A stretch of 7,600 bases of DNA from Rhodospirillum sp. UBA1311. GTDB taxonomy: Bacteria > Pseudomonadota > Alphaproteobacteria > Rhodospirillales > Rhodospirillaceae. Under the pieces are notes generated by a model. That model worked only from the letters and a program-made list of their open reading frames with translations. It did not search any database and was not told the origin of the DNA. A program made the translations under genes and the position numbers. Shown in pieces: positions 1-5,882 of the stretch. Position 1 is the first letter of the stretch. Each line of letters begins with the position of its first letter. The stretch spans positions 1 to 7,600 of the forward strand of contig DBTR01000022.1 of assembly GCA_002307145.1 (NCBI GenBank), given 5' to 3'.

Positions 1-113
1 TTGCGGCCCTCGATCTTGGCCAGCACCGTCGCCCGTCCGGGCGTGACGCGGTTGAGCCGGACGAGCGGCGTGCGCCCGATCGACTGGGAGTTGTCGGTAA
101 AGATCTTGGTCAT
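1..113 (-). CDS. cysK: Cysteine synthase A (O-acetylserine sulfhydrylase), N-terminal fragment; gene runs off the window
   Basis: This is the final step of cysteine biosynthesis: PLP-dependent replacement of the acetate of O-acetylserine by sulfide, in the cytosol. Only 37 complete codons are visible. They begin MTKIFTDNSQSIGRTPLVRL and continue to ...LAKIEGR, which matches the start of CysK (E. coli begins MSKIFEDN and has IGHTPLVRLNR followed by LAKVESRN). The lysine that forms the PLP Schiff base lies a few residues beyond the window edge, so catalytic competence cannot be judged. The ATG at 111-113 is supported by an AAGGAG Shine-Dalgarno on the minus strand (plus-strand 123-128) 9 nt upstream. 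The gene lies 160 bp downstream of recR in the same direction, with its own candidate promoter between them. CysM or a cystathionine beta-synthase-like paralogue is less likely given the CysK-type N-terminus. Confidence 0.9.
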   Translation of the reverse strand, partial: MTKIFTDNSQSIGRTPLVRLNRVTPGRATVLAKIEGR

Positions 114-166
114 CGTCGTCCGCTCCTTGGGGCTGCTCGGCACGGTATTCCGGGCTTCTGCATCCC

Positions 167-239
167 AAGATTTGATCGATTGACCGGAATGTCAATGTTT
201 AATTTACAGTAACAACACTAATAAAATGTGAAATATTCG
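167..239 (-). promoter_or_regulatory. Candidate cysK promoter with overlapping dyad and AT-rich upstream segment
   Basis: Read on the minus strand, a perfect TTGACA (-35, plus positions 190-195) is followed after 17 bp by AATCTT (167-172), only a 3/6 match to the -10 consensus. The -35 lies inside a perfect dyad ATTGAC-N6-GTCAAT at 179-196, the usual size and position of a repressor operator. Immediately upstream, 196-239 has only about 10 G/C in 44 bases, strikingly AT-rich for this window and reminiscent of an UP element. A second exact 7-bp inverted repeat, ATTCCGG at 147-153 and CCGGAAT at 184-190, is also present. The motifs are seen directly; promoter function and any sulfur-responsive regulator are inference. 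Confidence 0.4.
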
Positions 240-273
240 CAAAGGCATCCGGACGAGGCGGGCGGGCCTTGCC

Positions 274-867
274 TCACTCCACCTTGCGTCGCGCCCGCAA
301 CGCGGCGGCAATCGTCCCATCGTCGAGGAATTCCAGTTCGCCGCCCACCGGCAGGCCATGCGCCGGAGCGGTCAGGCGCACGCCGGTCCCCTCCAGGCGC
401 TCGGCGGCGTAATGCGCGGTGGTCTGGCCGTCCACCGTCGCGGGCAAAGCCAGGATGATCTCCTGAACCCGCCCATCGAGCCGCCCCAGCAACCCGGAAA
501 AGTCCAACTCTTCCGGCCCCACGCCGTCCAGGGGGGACAGCACCCCGCCCAGCACGTGATACCGGCCGCGGAACGCCGCGGTGCGCTCCAGCGCCCACAC
601 GTCCGCCACGTCCGGCACCAGGCACAACACCGTCTCGTCGCGGCGCGGGTCGGCGCAGATCGCGCACGGGTCCTGGGTGTCGTAGTTGCCGCAGACCGAG
701 CACGGACGCACCGTGTCCAAGACTTCGCCCAAACTCCGCAGCAACGGCGTGCCCAAAGTCTCGCGCTTGCGCAGGATCTGCAGCACCACGCGCCGCGCCG
801 AACGCGGTCCGAGGCCGGGCAGCTTCGCCAGGATCGCAATCAGTCGCTCAAGCTCGATGCTGCTCAT
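274..867 (-). CDS. recR: Recombination mediator protein RecR
   Basis: RecR works with RecO (and RecF) to load RecA onto SSB-coated single-stranded DNA at gaps in RecFOR repair. The 197-residue product has the usual family length and architecture: an N-terminal helix-hairpin-helix (LAKLPGLGPRSARR, about residues 13-26), a C4 zinc finger with Cys56, Cys59, Cys68 and Cys71 (CSVC ... CAIC), a Toprim domain beginning around DVADVWALERT, and the conserved C-terminal segment with DGQTTAHY and HGLPVGGELEFLDDGT. The frame stays open upstream to about 1077, but that part overlaps the 3' end of the regulator gene and is not RecR-like; the ATG at 865-867 gives the family-standard start before IELERL. Its ribosome site is weak (only AGG, 5 nt upstream). 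RecR normally follows dnaX-ybaB directly; here it follows a four-gene ethanolamine module and lies 61 bp after the araC-type gene. Read-through from that module is possible. Confidence 0.97.
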   Translation of the reverse strand: MSSIELERLIAILAKLPGLGPRSARRVVLQILRKRETLGTPLLRSLGEVLDTVRPCSVCGNYDTQDPCAICADPRRDETVLCLVPDVADVWALERTAAFRGRYHVLGGVLSPLDGVGPEELDFSGLLGRLDGRVQEIILALPATVDGQTTAHYAAERLEGTGVRLTAPAHGLPVGGELEFLDDGTIAAALRARRKVE

Positions 868-928
868 GGGGGCCTGCGTCGTGGGGAGGGTCCAGACCCC
901 ATAACACTTCGGGCGCGGCGAGGGAAGG

Positions 929-1990
929 CTATCGATCCGGCCCGCCGCGCTGGGCGCGGGGCGGCACGCCGAACCAGCGGACATGGGCGCGGGTGAAGGC
1001 GCTTTGCTCCGAATAGCCGAGGTGGAAGGCGATGTCGGAAAGCGGAATGTGGGGCTGGCGGAGGTACAGCAGGGCAAGGTCGCGCCGCACCGTGTCGAGC
1101 ACCTGGGAGAAGCTCAGGCCGTATTCGGAGAGGCGGCGCTGCAAAGTCCAGCGCGCGAGGCCGAGGGCGTCGGCGACGGCGTCGACGTGCACCGTGCCGT
1201 CGGAAAGGCGGCTGCGCACCTCGCCCTTGACCCGGTCGAGCAGGGTCGGCGCGCCGGTGCCGCCCGCGAGCGCGATCAGCTCGCGGCGCAGCCGGTCGAG
1301 CCGCGCGATGTCGCCCTGCGGCATGCGGCGGTCGAGGTCGTGGTCGCGGAACACCAGGGCGTTGGTGCGCTGGCCGAAGCAGATCTCGGCGTGGAACAGG
1401 TCGCGGTGGACGTGGCCGTCCGCCGGGCAGGGATGCTCGAAGAACACCTGCTCGGGGGCCCAGTCGACGCCGAGCGCGGTGCGGAAGACGTTGGCGAACA
1501 TCCCCATGGTGAGTTCGGCATCCTGGCGGCGTTCGACGATGCTGCCGTCGAGGATGCGGTATTCCAGGGTCAGCAGGCCGCCCTCGGTGGCGAAGCGGGT
1601 TTCGGTGGCCTGCTGGTGGAAGGGGAACAGTTCGGCGAGGCTGGCGACCGCCGCGCCGAGAGTGGGCGCGGCGAGCGCGATGCCGCCGATCAGTCCGAGA
1701 CTTTCGGGGCGGAACTTCTGGCCGAAGATCAGGCCGAAGTTGTCGCAGCCGGTGCTCGCGGCGGCCTGTTCGTAGAGCGCGACGAACGCGCCCAGGTCCA
1801 TTGCGGCGAGCGGATCGTCGAGGCAGGCGGGGTCGACCCCGACCTCGTGGCAGACGGTTTCGGCGTCGCCGCCATTGGCGGAGATGAAGTCGGCGATCCC
1901 GGCTGCGGCGGCGGCCAGGATGTTCCGCTGCCCATGGATTGCACAGGGCGGTCCCGAGTCGTGCTCAAGGTTTGATCGGCGAGGGGCCAT
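929..1990 (-). CDS. AraC-family transcriptional regulator, probable activator of the adjacent ethanolamine genes
   Basis: A 353-residue DNA-binding regulator. The C-terminal AraC/XylS domain is clear: a first helix-turn-helix at about 269-290 (VDAVADALGLARWTLQRRL) and a second at about 318-341 (LSDIAFHLGYSEQSAFTRA, then WFGVPP), the typical AraC signature. The terminal PxxYR motif is degraded to PPRAQR. The roughly 190-residue N-terminal half resembles the alpha-helical Arabinose_bd-type sensor domain found in OruR- and QhpR-like regulators rather than the cupin of AraC itself. An upstream ATG exists at 2003-2005, but the ATG at 1988-1990 has GGAGG (plus 1997-2001) 6 nt before it and is preferred. 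The gene lies 73 bp downstream of the permease in the same direction, so it may be co-transcribed and autoregulated. A role in responding to ethanolamine is inferred from position and from a 21-bp-spaced direct repeat upstream of eutB. It is not orthologous in obvious detail to enteric EutR, so I assign no symbol. Confidence 0.9.
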   Translation of the reverse strand: MAPRRSNLEHDSGPPCAIHGQRNILAAAAAGIADFISANGGDAETVCHEVGVDPACLDDPLAAMDLGAFVALYEQAAASTGCDNFGLIFGQKFRPESLGLIGGIALAAPTLGAAVASLAELFPFHQQATETRFATEGGLLTLEYRILDGSIVERRQDAELTMGMFANVFRTALGVDWAPEQVFFEHPCPADGHVHRDLFHAEICFGQRTNALVFRDHDLDRRMPQGDIARLDRLRRELIALAGGTGAPTLLDRVKGEVRSRLSDGTVHVDAVADALGLARWTLQRRLSEYGLSFSQVLDTVRRDLALLYLRQPHIPLSDIAFHLGYSEQSAFTRAHVRWFGVPPRAQRGGPDR

Positions 1991-2011
1991 GGTTCGCCTC
2001 CGCATGGCAGC

Positions 2012-2035
2012 GGGCCGCGGCTTTCGCCGCGGCTC
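2012..2035 (-). other. GNRA-tetraloop hairpin between permease and regulator genes
   Basis: In the RNA sense (minus strand) two GCCGCGGC arms (plus 2014-2021 and 2026-2033) flank GAAA, giving an 8-bp all-GC stem capped by a GAAA (GNRA-class) tetraloop; the outer pairs extend it slightly. It lies in the 73-bp gap after the permease stop and ends 11 nt before the GGAGG of the regulator. No T-run follows, so it is not a standard intrinsic terminator. It may act as an mRNA-stability or processing element that lowers or separates regulator expression. The function is inferred. Confidence 0.5.
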
Positions 2036-2063
2036 CGCGAATGTTCAGCAATCGCCGTGCCGT

Positions 2064-3449
2064 TTATTCGGCGGCATGGACGTCGAGCAGGTCGTCGGCT
2101 TCCGCCCCGGCGCGGAGGTTGCCGGTCATGCGGAAGTACGCCAGCCCGATCGCCATCAGCGCCACGAACAGCATGAACACCATGCCGTTGAAGTAGACCA
2201 TCGTGACCAGGGCGAGCACCGCGAGAACCAGGGCGATGCCCGGCAGCAGCGGGAAGCCCGGCGCGACGAACGGCCGTTCCAGGGCGGGCTCGGTGGCGCG
2301 CAGGCGGAACAGCGCCGCCATGCTCATGATGTACATCACGATCGCGCCGAACACCGACATCGTCACGATGTTGGCGGTGAGCGGCAGGCCACCCAGGGTG
2401 ATCAACTCGTCGGAGTAGATCGCCGCGATGCCGATTACGCCGCCGACCAGGATCGCCCAGTGCGGCGTCTTCCGCGTCGGGTGCAGGGTGGAGAACACCT
2501 TGGGCAGGAAACCGGCACGGGAGAGCGCGAAGATCTGCCGCGAGTAGCCCATGATGATGCCGTGGAACGAGGCGATCAGGCCGAACAGGCCGATCCACAC
2601 CAGCATGTGCAGCCAGCCGCTGTCCGCGCCGACCACCACCTTCATCGCCTGGGGCAGCGGGTCGTTGATGTTGGAGAGCGCGCTCCAGTCGCCGACGCCA
2701 CCCGCCATGATCATCGTGCCGAAGGCCAGCACCACCAGGGTGAGGATGCCTGCGATGTAGGCGCGCGGCACGGTCTTGCGCGGGTCCTTGGTTTCCTCGG
2801 CGGCCATCGCCGCGCCTTCGATCGCGAGGAAGAACCAGATCGCGAACGGGATCGCGGCGAAGATGCCGCCGATCGAGGCGACGCTGAAGCTGCTCTCGCC
2901 CGACCAGCCGTTGGCGGCGAAGTTGGCCCAGGTGAAACCGGGCGAGACCACGCCCATGAACACCAGCAGTTCGACGATCGCGAGCAGGGTGACGAACAGC
3001 TCGAAGGTCGCGGCGATGGTCACGCCCGCGATGTTGAGCGCCATGAACAGCACGTACGCGCCGACCGCCGCGAGCTTGGGGTCGAGGCCGGGGAACTGGA
3101 CGTTGAGGTACGAGCCGATCGCGAGCGCGATGGCGGGCGGCGCGAAGACGAATTCGACCAGCGTCGCGAACCCGGCGATGAAGCCGCCGAGCGGCCCGAA
3201 GGCGCGGTGACTATAGGCAAACGGCCCGCCCGCATGGGGAATCGCGGTGGTCAATTCGGTAAAGCTGAAAATGAACGTGGTGTACATCGTGGCGATGATC
3301 ACGCTGGTGACCAGAAAGCCCAGCGTTCCGGCGGTGGCCCAGCCGTAGCTCCAGCCGAAATACTCGCCGGAGATCACCAGACCGACCGCGATGCCCCACA
3401 GATGGAGGCCGCTCAGGCTCTTTTTGAGAGTGGTTTCGGTGTTCTGCAT
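2064..3449 (-). CDS. eat: Ethanolamine permease, APC superfamily
   Basis: Inner-membrane importer of ethanolamine feeding the lyase encoded just upstream. The 461-residue protein is hydrophobic throughout with about 12 predicted membrane segments. APC landmarks are visible: the glycine-rich TM1 motif GLVISGEYFGWS (residues 23-34), HAGGPFAYSHRAFGP (72-86), the cytoplasmic loop EGAAMAAEETKDPRKTVPRA (211-230), and GYSRQIFALSRAGFLPKVF (301-319). The N-terminal GLHLWGIAVGLVISGEYFGWS and the overall length fit the ethanolamine permease subfamily seen next to eutBC in pseudomonads, rather than general amino-acid permeases. The start at 3447-3449 is backed by AGGAG (plus 3459-3463) 9 nt upstream. It lies 49 bp after eutC in the same direction, in order eutB-eutC-permease-regulator. 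Substrate assignment rests mainly on subfamily resemblance and this context; another small amine is possible but less likely. Confidence 0.93.
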   Translation of the reverse strand: MQNTETTLKKSLSGLHLWGIAVGLVISGEYFGWSYGWATAGTLGFLVTSVIIATMYTTFIFSFTELTTAIPHAGGPFAYSHRAFGPLGGFIAGFATLVEFVFAPPAIALAIGSYLNVQFPGLDPKLAAVGAYVLFMALNIAGVTIAATFELFVTLLAIVELLVFMGVVSPGFTWANFAANGWSGESSFSVASIGGIFAAIPFAIWFFLAIEGAAMAAEETKDPRKTVPRAYIAGILTLVVLAFGTMIMAGGVGDWSALSNINDPLPQAMKVVVGADSGWLHMLVWIGLFGLIASFHGIIMGYSRQIFALSRAGFLPKVFSTLHPTRKTPHWAILVGGVIGIAAIYSDELITLGGLPLTANIVTMSVFGAIVMYIMSMAALFRLRATEPALERPFVAPGFPLLPGIALVLAVLALVTMVYFNGMVFMLFVALMAIGLAYFRMTGNLRAGAEADDLLDVHAAE

Positions 3450-3498
3450 GTTTCGTTTCTCCTGCCTTTGTGCTTTGCGAGGTCCGGGGCAGGTTCGT

Positions 3499-4257
3499 TC
3501 ATCCCAGGAGTGTTTTTGCTTCCGCTTCGATGAGCGGTGGCGCTTCGTCTTTGAGGCCGATTCCGGTCAGCCCGATCCGTCTTGCCTCGCGCGCCAGCCA
3601 GGCGAGCTTGCCGCCCGCCTCCGCGTGGGAGAGGCCGTTGGCGTGGATGTTGGAGATGCAGTTGCGCTCGGATTCGAGGCGGCCCGGGCGCGGGTCGAGG
3701 GTGAGGTAGATGCCGAGCGAATCCGCGACCGAAAGGCCGGGGCGCTCGCCGATCAGGATCGCCACCATCTTCGCGCCGAGGGCGTGGGCGATGTCGTCGC
3801 CCAGTGCGACGCGCGACTGCGCCGCGAGAACCACCGGCGCGACCGTCCAGTCCTTCGGCAACCGTTCGGCGCAGGCGGCGAAGGTGGCGATGCCGTTGTG
3901 CGCGACGGCGGTGGCGGAAAGCCCGTCGGCGATCACGAAGACGATGTCCCACGGCCGCTCGCCGCGCGGCAAGGCTTGCAGCATCGTGCGGTCGGCGTCG
4001 CAAAGGCGGCGGCCGAGGTCGGGGCGGCGGAGATATTCGGCGCGGTCGGCGGCGGCGCTGTTCACCGCGACGGTCTCGACCGGGTCGAGTTCCCCGGCGA
4101 GCGCGGCGAAATCGACAGCGCCGTGCACCGCATCCCGCGCGCGGGCGTGGGCGAGCTGGAAGTCGAGCAGCGCGGCGGTGGGCAGCGCGTCGCCGGAGCG
4201 GCCGAGGCCGATGCGGGCGCGGGTGGCGATGCGGAAGCGGGCGAAGGGATCGATCAT
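3499..4257 (-). CDS. eutC: Ethanolamine ammonia-lyase small subunit
   Basis: Light chain of the adenosylcobalamin-dependent lyase that converts ethanolamine to acetaldehyde and ammonia; with EutB it forms the cobalamin-binding site. The 252-residue product shows the family blocks TRARIGLGRSG (12-22), TAALLDFQLAHARARDAV (27-44), RRPDLGRRLCDAD (78-89, equivalent to RPDMGRRL in enterics), IADGLSATAV (109-118), GERPGL (170-175) and SERNCISNIH (196-205). It is about 40 residues shorter than the 295-residue E. coli protein. The difference is mainly a missing N-terminal extension, the part that directs enteric EutC into the Eut microcompartment. The start codon lies only 4 nt after the eutB stop, with GGAGG (plus 4266-4270) embedded in the eutB 3' end, indicating tight translational coupling and 1:1 synthesis with EutB. 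Confidence 0.97.
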   Translation of the reverse strand: MIDPFARFRIATRARIGLGRSGDALPTAALLDFQLAHARARDAVHGAVDFAALAGELDPVETVAVNSAAADRAEYLRRPDLGRRLCDADRTMLQALPRGERPWDIVFVIADGLSATAVAHNGIATFAACAERLPKDWTVAPVVLAAQSRVALGDDIAHALGAKMVAILIGERPGLSVADSLGIYLTLDPRPGRLESERNCISNIHANGLSHAEAGGKLAWLAREARRIGLTGIGLKDEAPPLIEAEAKTLLG

Positions 4258-4261
4258 CGGG

Positions 4262-5653
4262 TCAGCCTCCGTGGGCGAGCAGGCGGCGCATCGCGTTGCC
4301 GTCGGTGGCGAGCGGCGCGAGCACGCCCGCGTCGTCGAGCATCCCCATGCGCATCAGCCACGCCTCGAACTCGGGGCAGGGCTTCAAGCCGAGGCGGTGG
4401 CGCAGGCCGAGGATGTCGTGGAACGACAGGCTCTGGTAGCTCAGCATGATGTCGTCCGCGCCCGGTACGCCGATCAGGAAGTTGACCCCGGCGGTGGCGA
4501 GCAGGGTGGCGAGGGTGTCCATGTCGTCCTGGTCGGCCTCGGCGTGGTTGGTGTAGCAGACGTCCACCCCCATCGGCACGCCGAGGAGCTTGCCGCAGCA
4601 GTGATCCTCCAACCCGGCGCGGGTGATCTGCTTGGCGTCGTAGAGGTATTCGGGGCCGATGAAGCCGACCACGGTGTTGACCAGCATCGGCCGGAACGCG
4701 CGCGCCACCGCGTAGGCGCGCACCTCGCAGGTCTGCTGGTCGACGCCGTGGTGGGCGTCGGCGGAAAGCGCGCTGCCCTGGCCGGTCTCGAAGTACATCA
4801 CGTTGTCGCCGACGGTCCCACGTTTCAGCGACAGCGCCGCGTCCTGCGCTTCCTTCAAGATCCCGAGGTTGACGCCGAAGCCCGCGTTCGCGCCCTCGGT
4901 GCCCGCGATCGATTGGAATACCAGATCGACTGGCGCGCCGCGTTCGATGCAGGTGAGGGTGTTGGTGACGTGGGTGAGCACGCACGACTGGGTCGGGATC
5001 TCGAACTTCCGCCGCACCGCATCCAGCATCTCGATCAGCGCGATGCACGCCGCCGGGCTGTCGGAGGCCGGGTTGATGCCGATCACCGCGTCGCCCATGC
5101 CGAACAGCAGCCCGTCGATCACCGCCGCCGCAATGCCGGAAGGATCGTCGGTCGGGTGGTTGGGCTGCAGCCGCGCGCCGAGCCGCCCCGGCAGGCCGAG
5201 GGTGGTGCGGAAGCCGGTGACGACGCGGCACTTCTTCGCCACTGCCATCAGATCCTGGTTGCGCATCAGCTTCGACACCGCCGCCACCATCTCGGGCGTC
5301 AGCCCCGGCGCGAGCCGCGCTAGCGCCGCCTCGTCCGCCGCATACGACAGCAGCCACTCGCGGAACTGCCCCACGGTCATCGACCGCACCGGCGCGAACG
5401 CCGCCACGTCGTGGCCGTCGACGATCAGCCGCGTCACCTCGTCGCTCTCATACGAAATCAACGGCTCGTCGAGGAATGCGCTAAGCGGCAAATCAGCCAG
5501 CACCAGCCGCGCCGCAACCCGGCGCTCGTCGCTGTCCGCCGCGATCCCGGCCAACTCGTCGCCCGATCGGCGCGGGCTGGCGCACGCCATCACCGCCTTC
5601 AAATCGGCGAAGACGTGGCGCGTGGAACCGAGGCTGCAAGCGTACGTGGGCAT
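4262..5653 (-). CDS. eutB: Ethanolamine ammonia-lyase large subunit
   Basis: Catalytic TIM-barrel subunit of the adenosylcobalamin enzyme that deaminates ethanolamine to acetaldehyde. Residues known in E. coli EutB to bind substrate are conserved here in context: Arg161 and Gln163 in ARLQPN, Asn194 in GDAVIGINP, Glu289 in YFETGQGSALSA, and Asp364 in MGVDVCYTNHAEADQ. Other family blocks include RSGDELAGIAA near the N-terminus, NTVVGFIGPEYLYDAKQITRAG, and LATAGVNFLIGVPGADDIML. The length, 463 residues, is typical. An in-frame ATG lies two codons earlier (5657-5659), but GGTGAG abuts that codon, whereas it sits 6 nt before the ATG at 5651-5653. The shorter start also aligns residue for residue with E. 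coli EutB. It is the first gene of the module, downstream of a candidate AraC-type control region. No EutA-type reactivating factor gene lies in the window. Confidence 0.97.
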   Translation of the reverse strand: MPTYACSLGSTRHVFADLKAVMACASPRRSGDELAGIAADSDERRVAARLVLADLPLSAFLDEPLISYESDEVTRLIVDGHDVAAFAPVRSMTVGQFREWLLSYAADEAALARLAPGLTPEMVAAVSKLMRNQDLMAVAKKCRVVTGFRTTLGLPGRLGARLQPNHPTDDPSGIAAAVIDGLLFGMGDAVIGINPASDSPAACIALIEMLDAVRRKFEIPTQSCVLTHVTNTLTCIERGAPVDLVFQSIAGTEGANAGFGVNLGILKEAQDAALSLKRGTVGDNVMYFETGQGSALSADAHHGVDQQTCEVRAYAVARAFRPMLVNTVVGFIGPEYLYDAKQITRAGLEDHCCGKLLGVPMGVDVCYTNHAEADQDDMDTLATLLATAGVNFLIGVPGADDIMLSYQSLSFHDILGLRHRLGLKPCPEFEAWLMRMGMLDDAGVLAPLATDGNAMRRLLAHGG

Positions 5654-5681
5654 GGGCATCTCACCGGAGTGACGGATTTCA

Positions 5682-5751
5682 AGCCCGCACTATGACTCCG
5701 ATACAAGCACCCCGACTTGACATTTCAGCGCAAAATTTGCGCATTTCGGCG
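5682..5751 (-). promoter_or_regulatory. Candidate activator site and promoter of the eutB operon (21-bp-spaced direct repeat)
   Basis: On the plus strand CATTTCAGCG (5721-5730) and CATTTCGGCG (5742-5751) match at 9 of 10 positions and are offset by exactly 21 bp, two helical turns. Tandem half-sites with that spacing are characteristic of AraC-family activators. In the transcribed direction a -10-like CATAGT (plus 5689-5694, 4/6 match) lies downstream with no recognisable -35 hexamer between it and the proximal half-site, as expected of an activator-dependent promoter. Transcription would begin near 5682, giving a leader of about 30 nt before the eutB ATG. The repeat is seen directly; assigning it to the regulator at 929-1990 is inference. 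Confidence 0.5.
5728..5742. repeat. Perfect 15-bp palindrome in the eutB upstream region
   Basis: GCGCAAA and TTTGCGC arms flank a single A. The palindrome spans the interval between the two 21-bp-spaced half-sites and overlaps the end of one and the first base of the other. It may be an independent dimer-binding site or simply a consequence of the half-site spacer. Function is unknown. Confidence 0.6.
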
Positions 5752-5777
5752 AGTCGCCTAAAAATGAGGCGAAAGAT

Positions 5778-5850
5778 GCGGGCTCTGTCCGCGCCCGCAA
5801 AGGGGCTCGCCCCTTTGATCCCATAACTTAAGACTTCGCCGCGAAGCGGC
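5778..5850. repeat. Three-hairpin repeat module, copy A
   Basis: Three consecutive small stem-loops: 6-bp stem 5778-5783/5787-5792 with loop TCT (one G-T pair); 8-bp stem AAAGGGGC/GCCCCTTT at 5799-5806/5809-5816; and 5-bp stem GCCGC/GCGGC at 5838-5842/5846-5850 with loop GAA. Its sequence is an imperfect inverted copy of the module at 5883-5950. The style resembles dispersed intergenic repeats of Rhodospirillales genomes (from memory, not searched). No open reading frame or transposase is present, so any mobility would have been supplied in trans. Confidence 0.7.
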
Positions 5851-5882
5851 TATCGACCGTCTCGCGGCGTGAAGGGATTATG

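Noticed and set aside
1..183. A 60-codon plus-strand open frame at the window start.
   Set aside because: The minus strand reads as the CysK N-terminus with a good ribosome site; the plus-strand translation has no resemblance to a known protein.
239..272. Possible terminator after recR: GCAAAGGC (239-246) against GCCTTGC (266-272).
   Set aside because: The stem has a bulge, the loop is 19 nt, and no continuous U-tract follows; too weak to call.
888..899. Dyad GGGTC-CA-GACCC in the recR leader.
   Set aside because: It is only 5 bp per arm with a 2-nt centre; in GC-rich DNA this is expected by chance and there is no supporting context.
868..1077. In-frame upstream extension of recR giving a 267-residue product.
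   Set aside because: The extension overlaps the 3' end of the araC-type gene, is not RecR-like, and RecR proteins start just before the IERL-like motif at the chosen ATG.
1875..3533. A 552-codon plus-strand open frame antisense to the permease and regulator start.
   Set aside because: It is an opposite-strand shadow of high-GC coding DNA: the translation is dominated by Arg, Asp, Gly and Gln without recognisable domains, while the minus strand encodes a clear permease over the same span.
3710..5323. A 537-codon plus-strand open frame antisense to eutC and eutB.
   Set aside because: It has a low-complexity Arg/Ala/Gly/Val-rich translation; the minus strand carries eutB and eutC with conserved active-site motifs.
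5675..5684. A third half-site resembling the eutB direct repeat (ATTTCAAGC).
   Set aside because: It lies 46 bp from the proximal repeat, out of the 21-bp register, and matches only part of the motif.
5660..5780. A sigma-54 promoter for eutB, as used with the sigma-54-type activator in pseudomonads.
   Set aside because: No GG-N10-GC arrangement resembling TGGCAC-N5-TTGC was found on the transcribed strand, and the local regulator is AraC-type rather than an NtrC-type activator.
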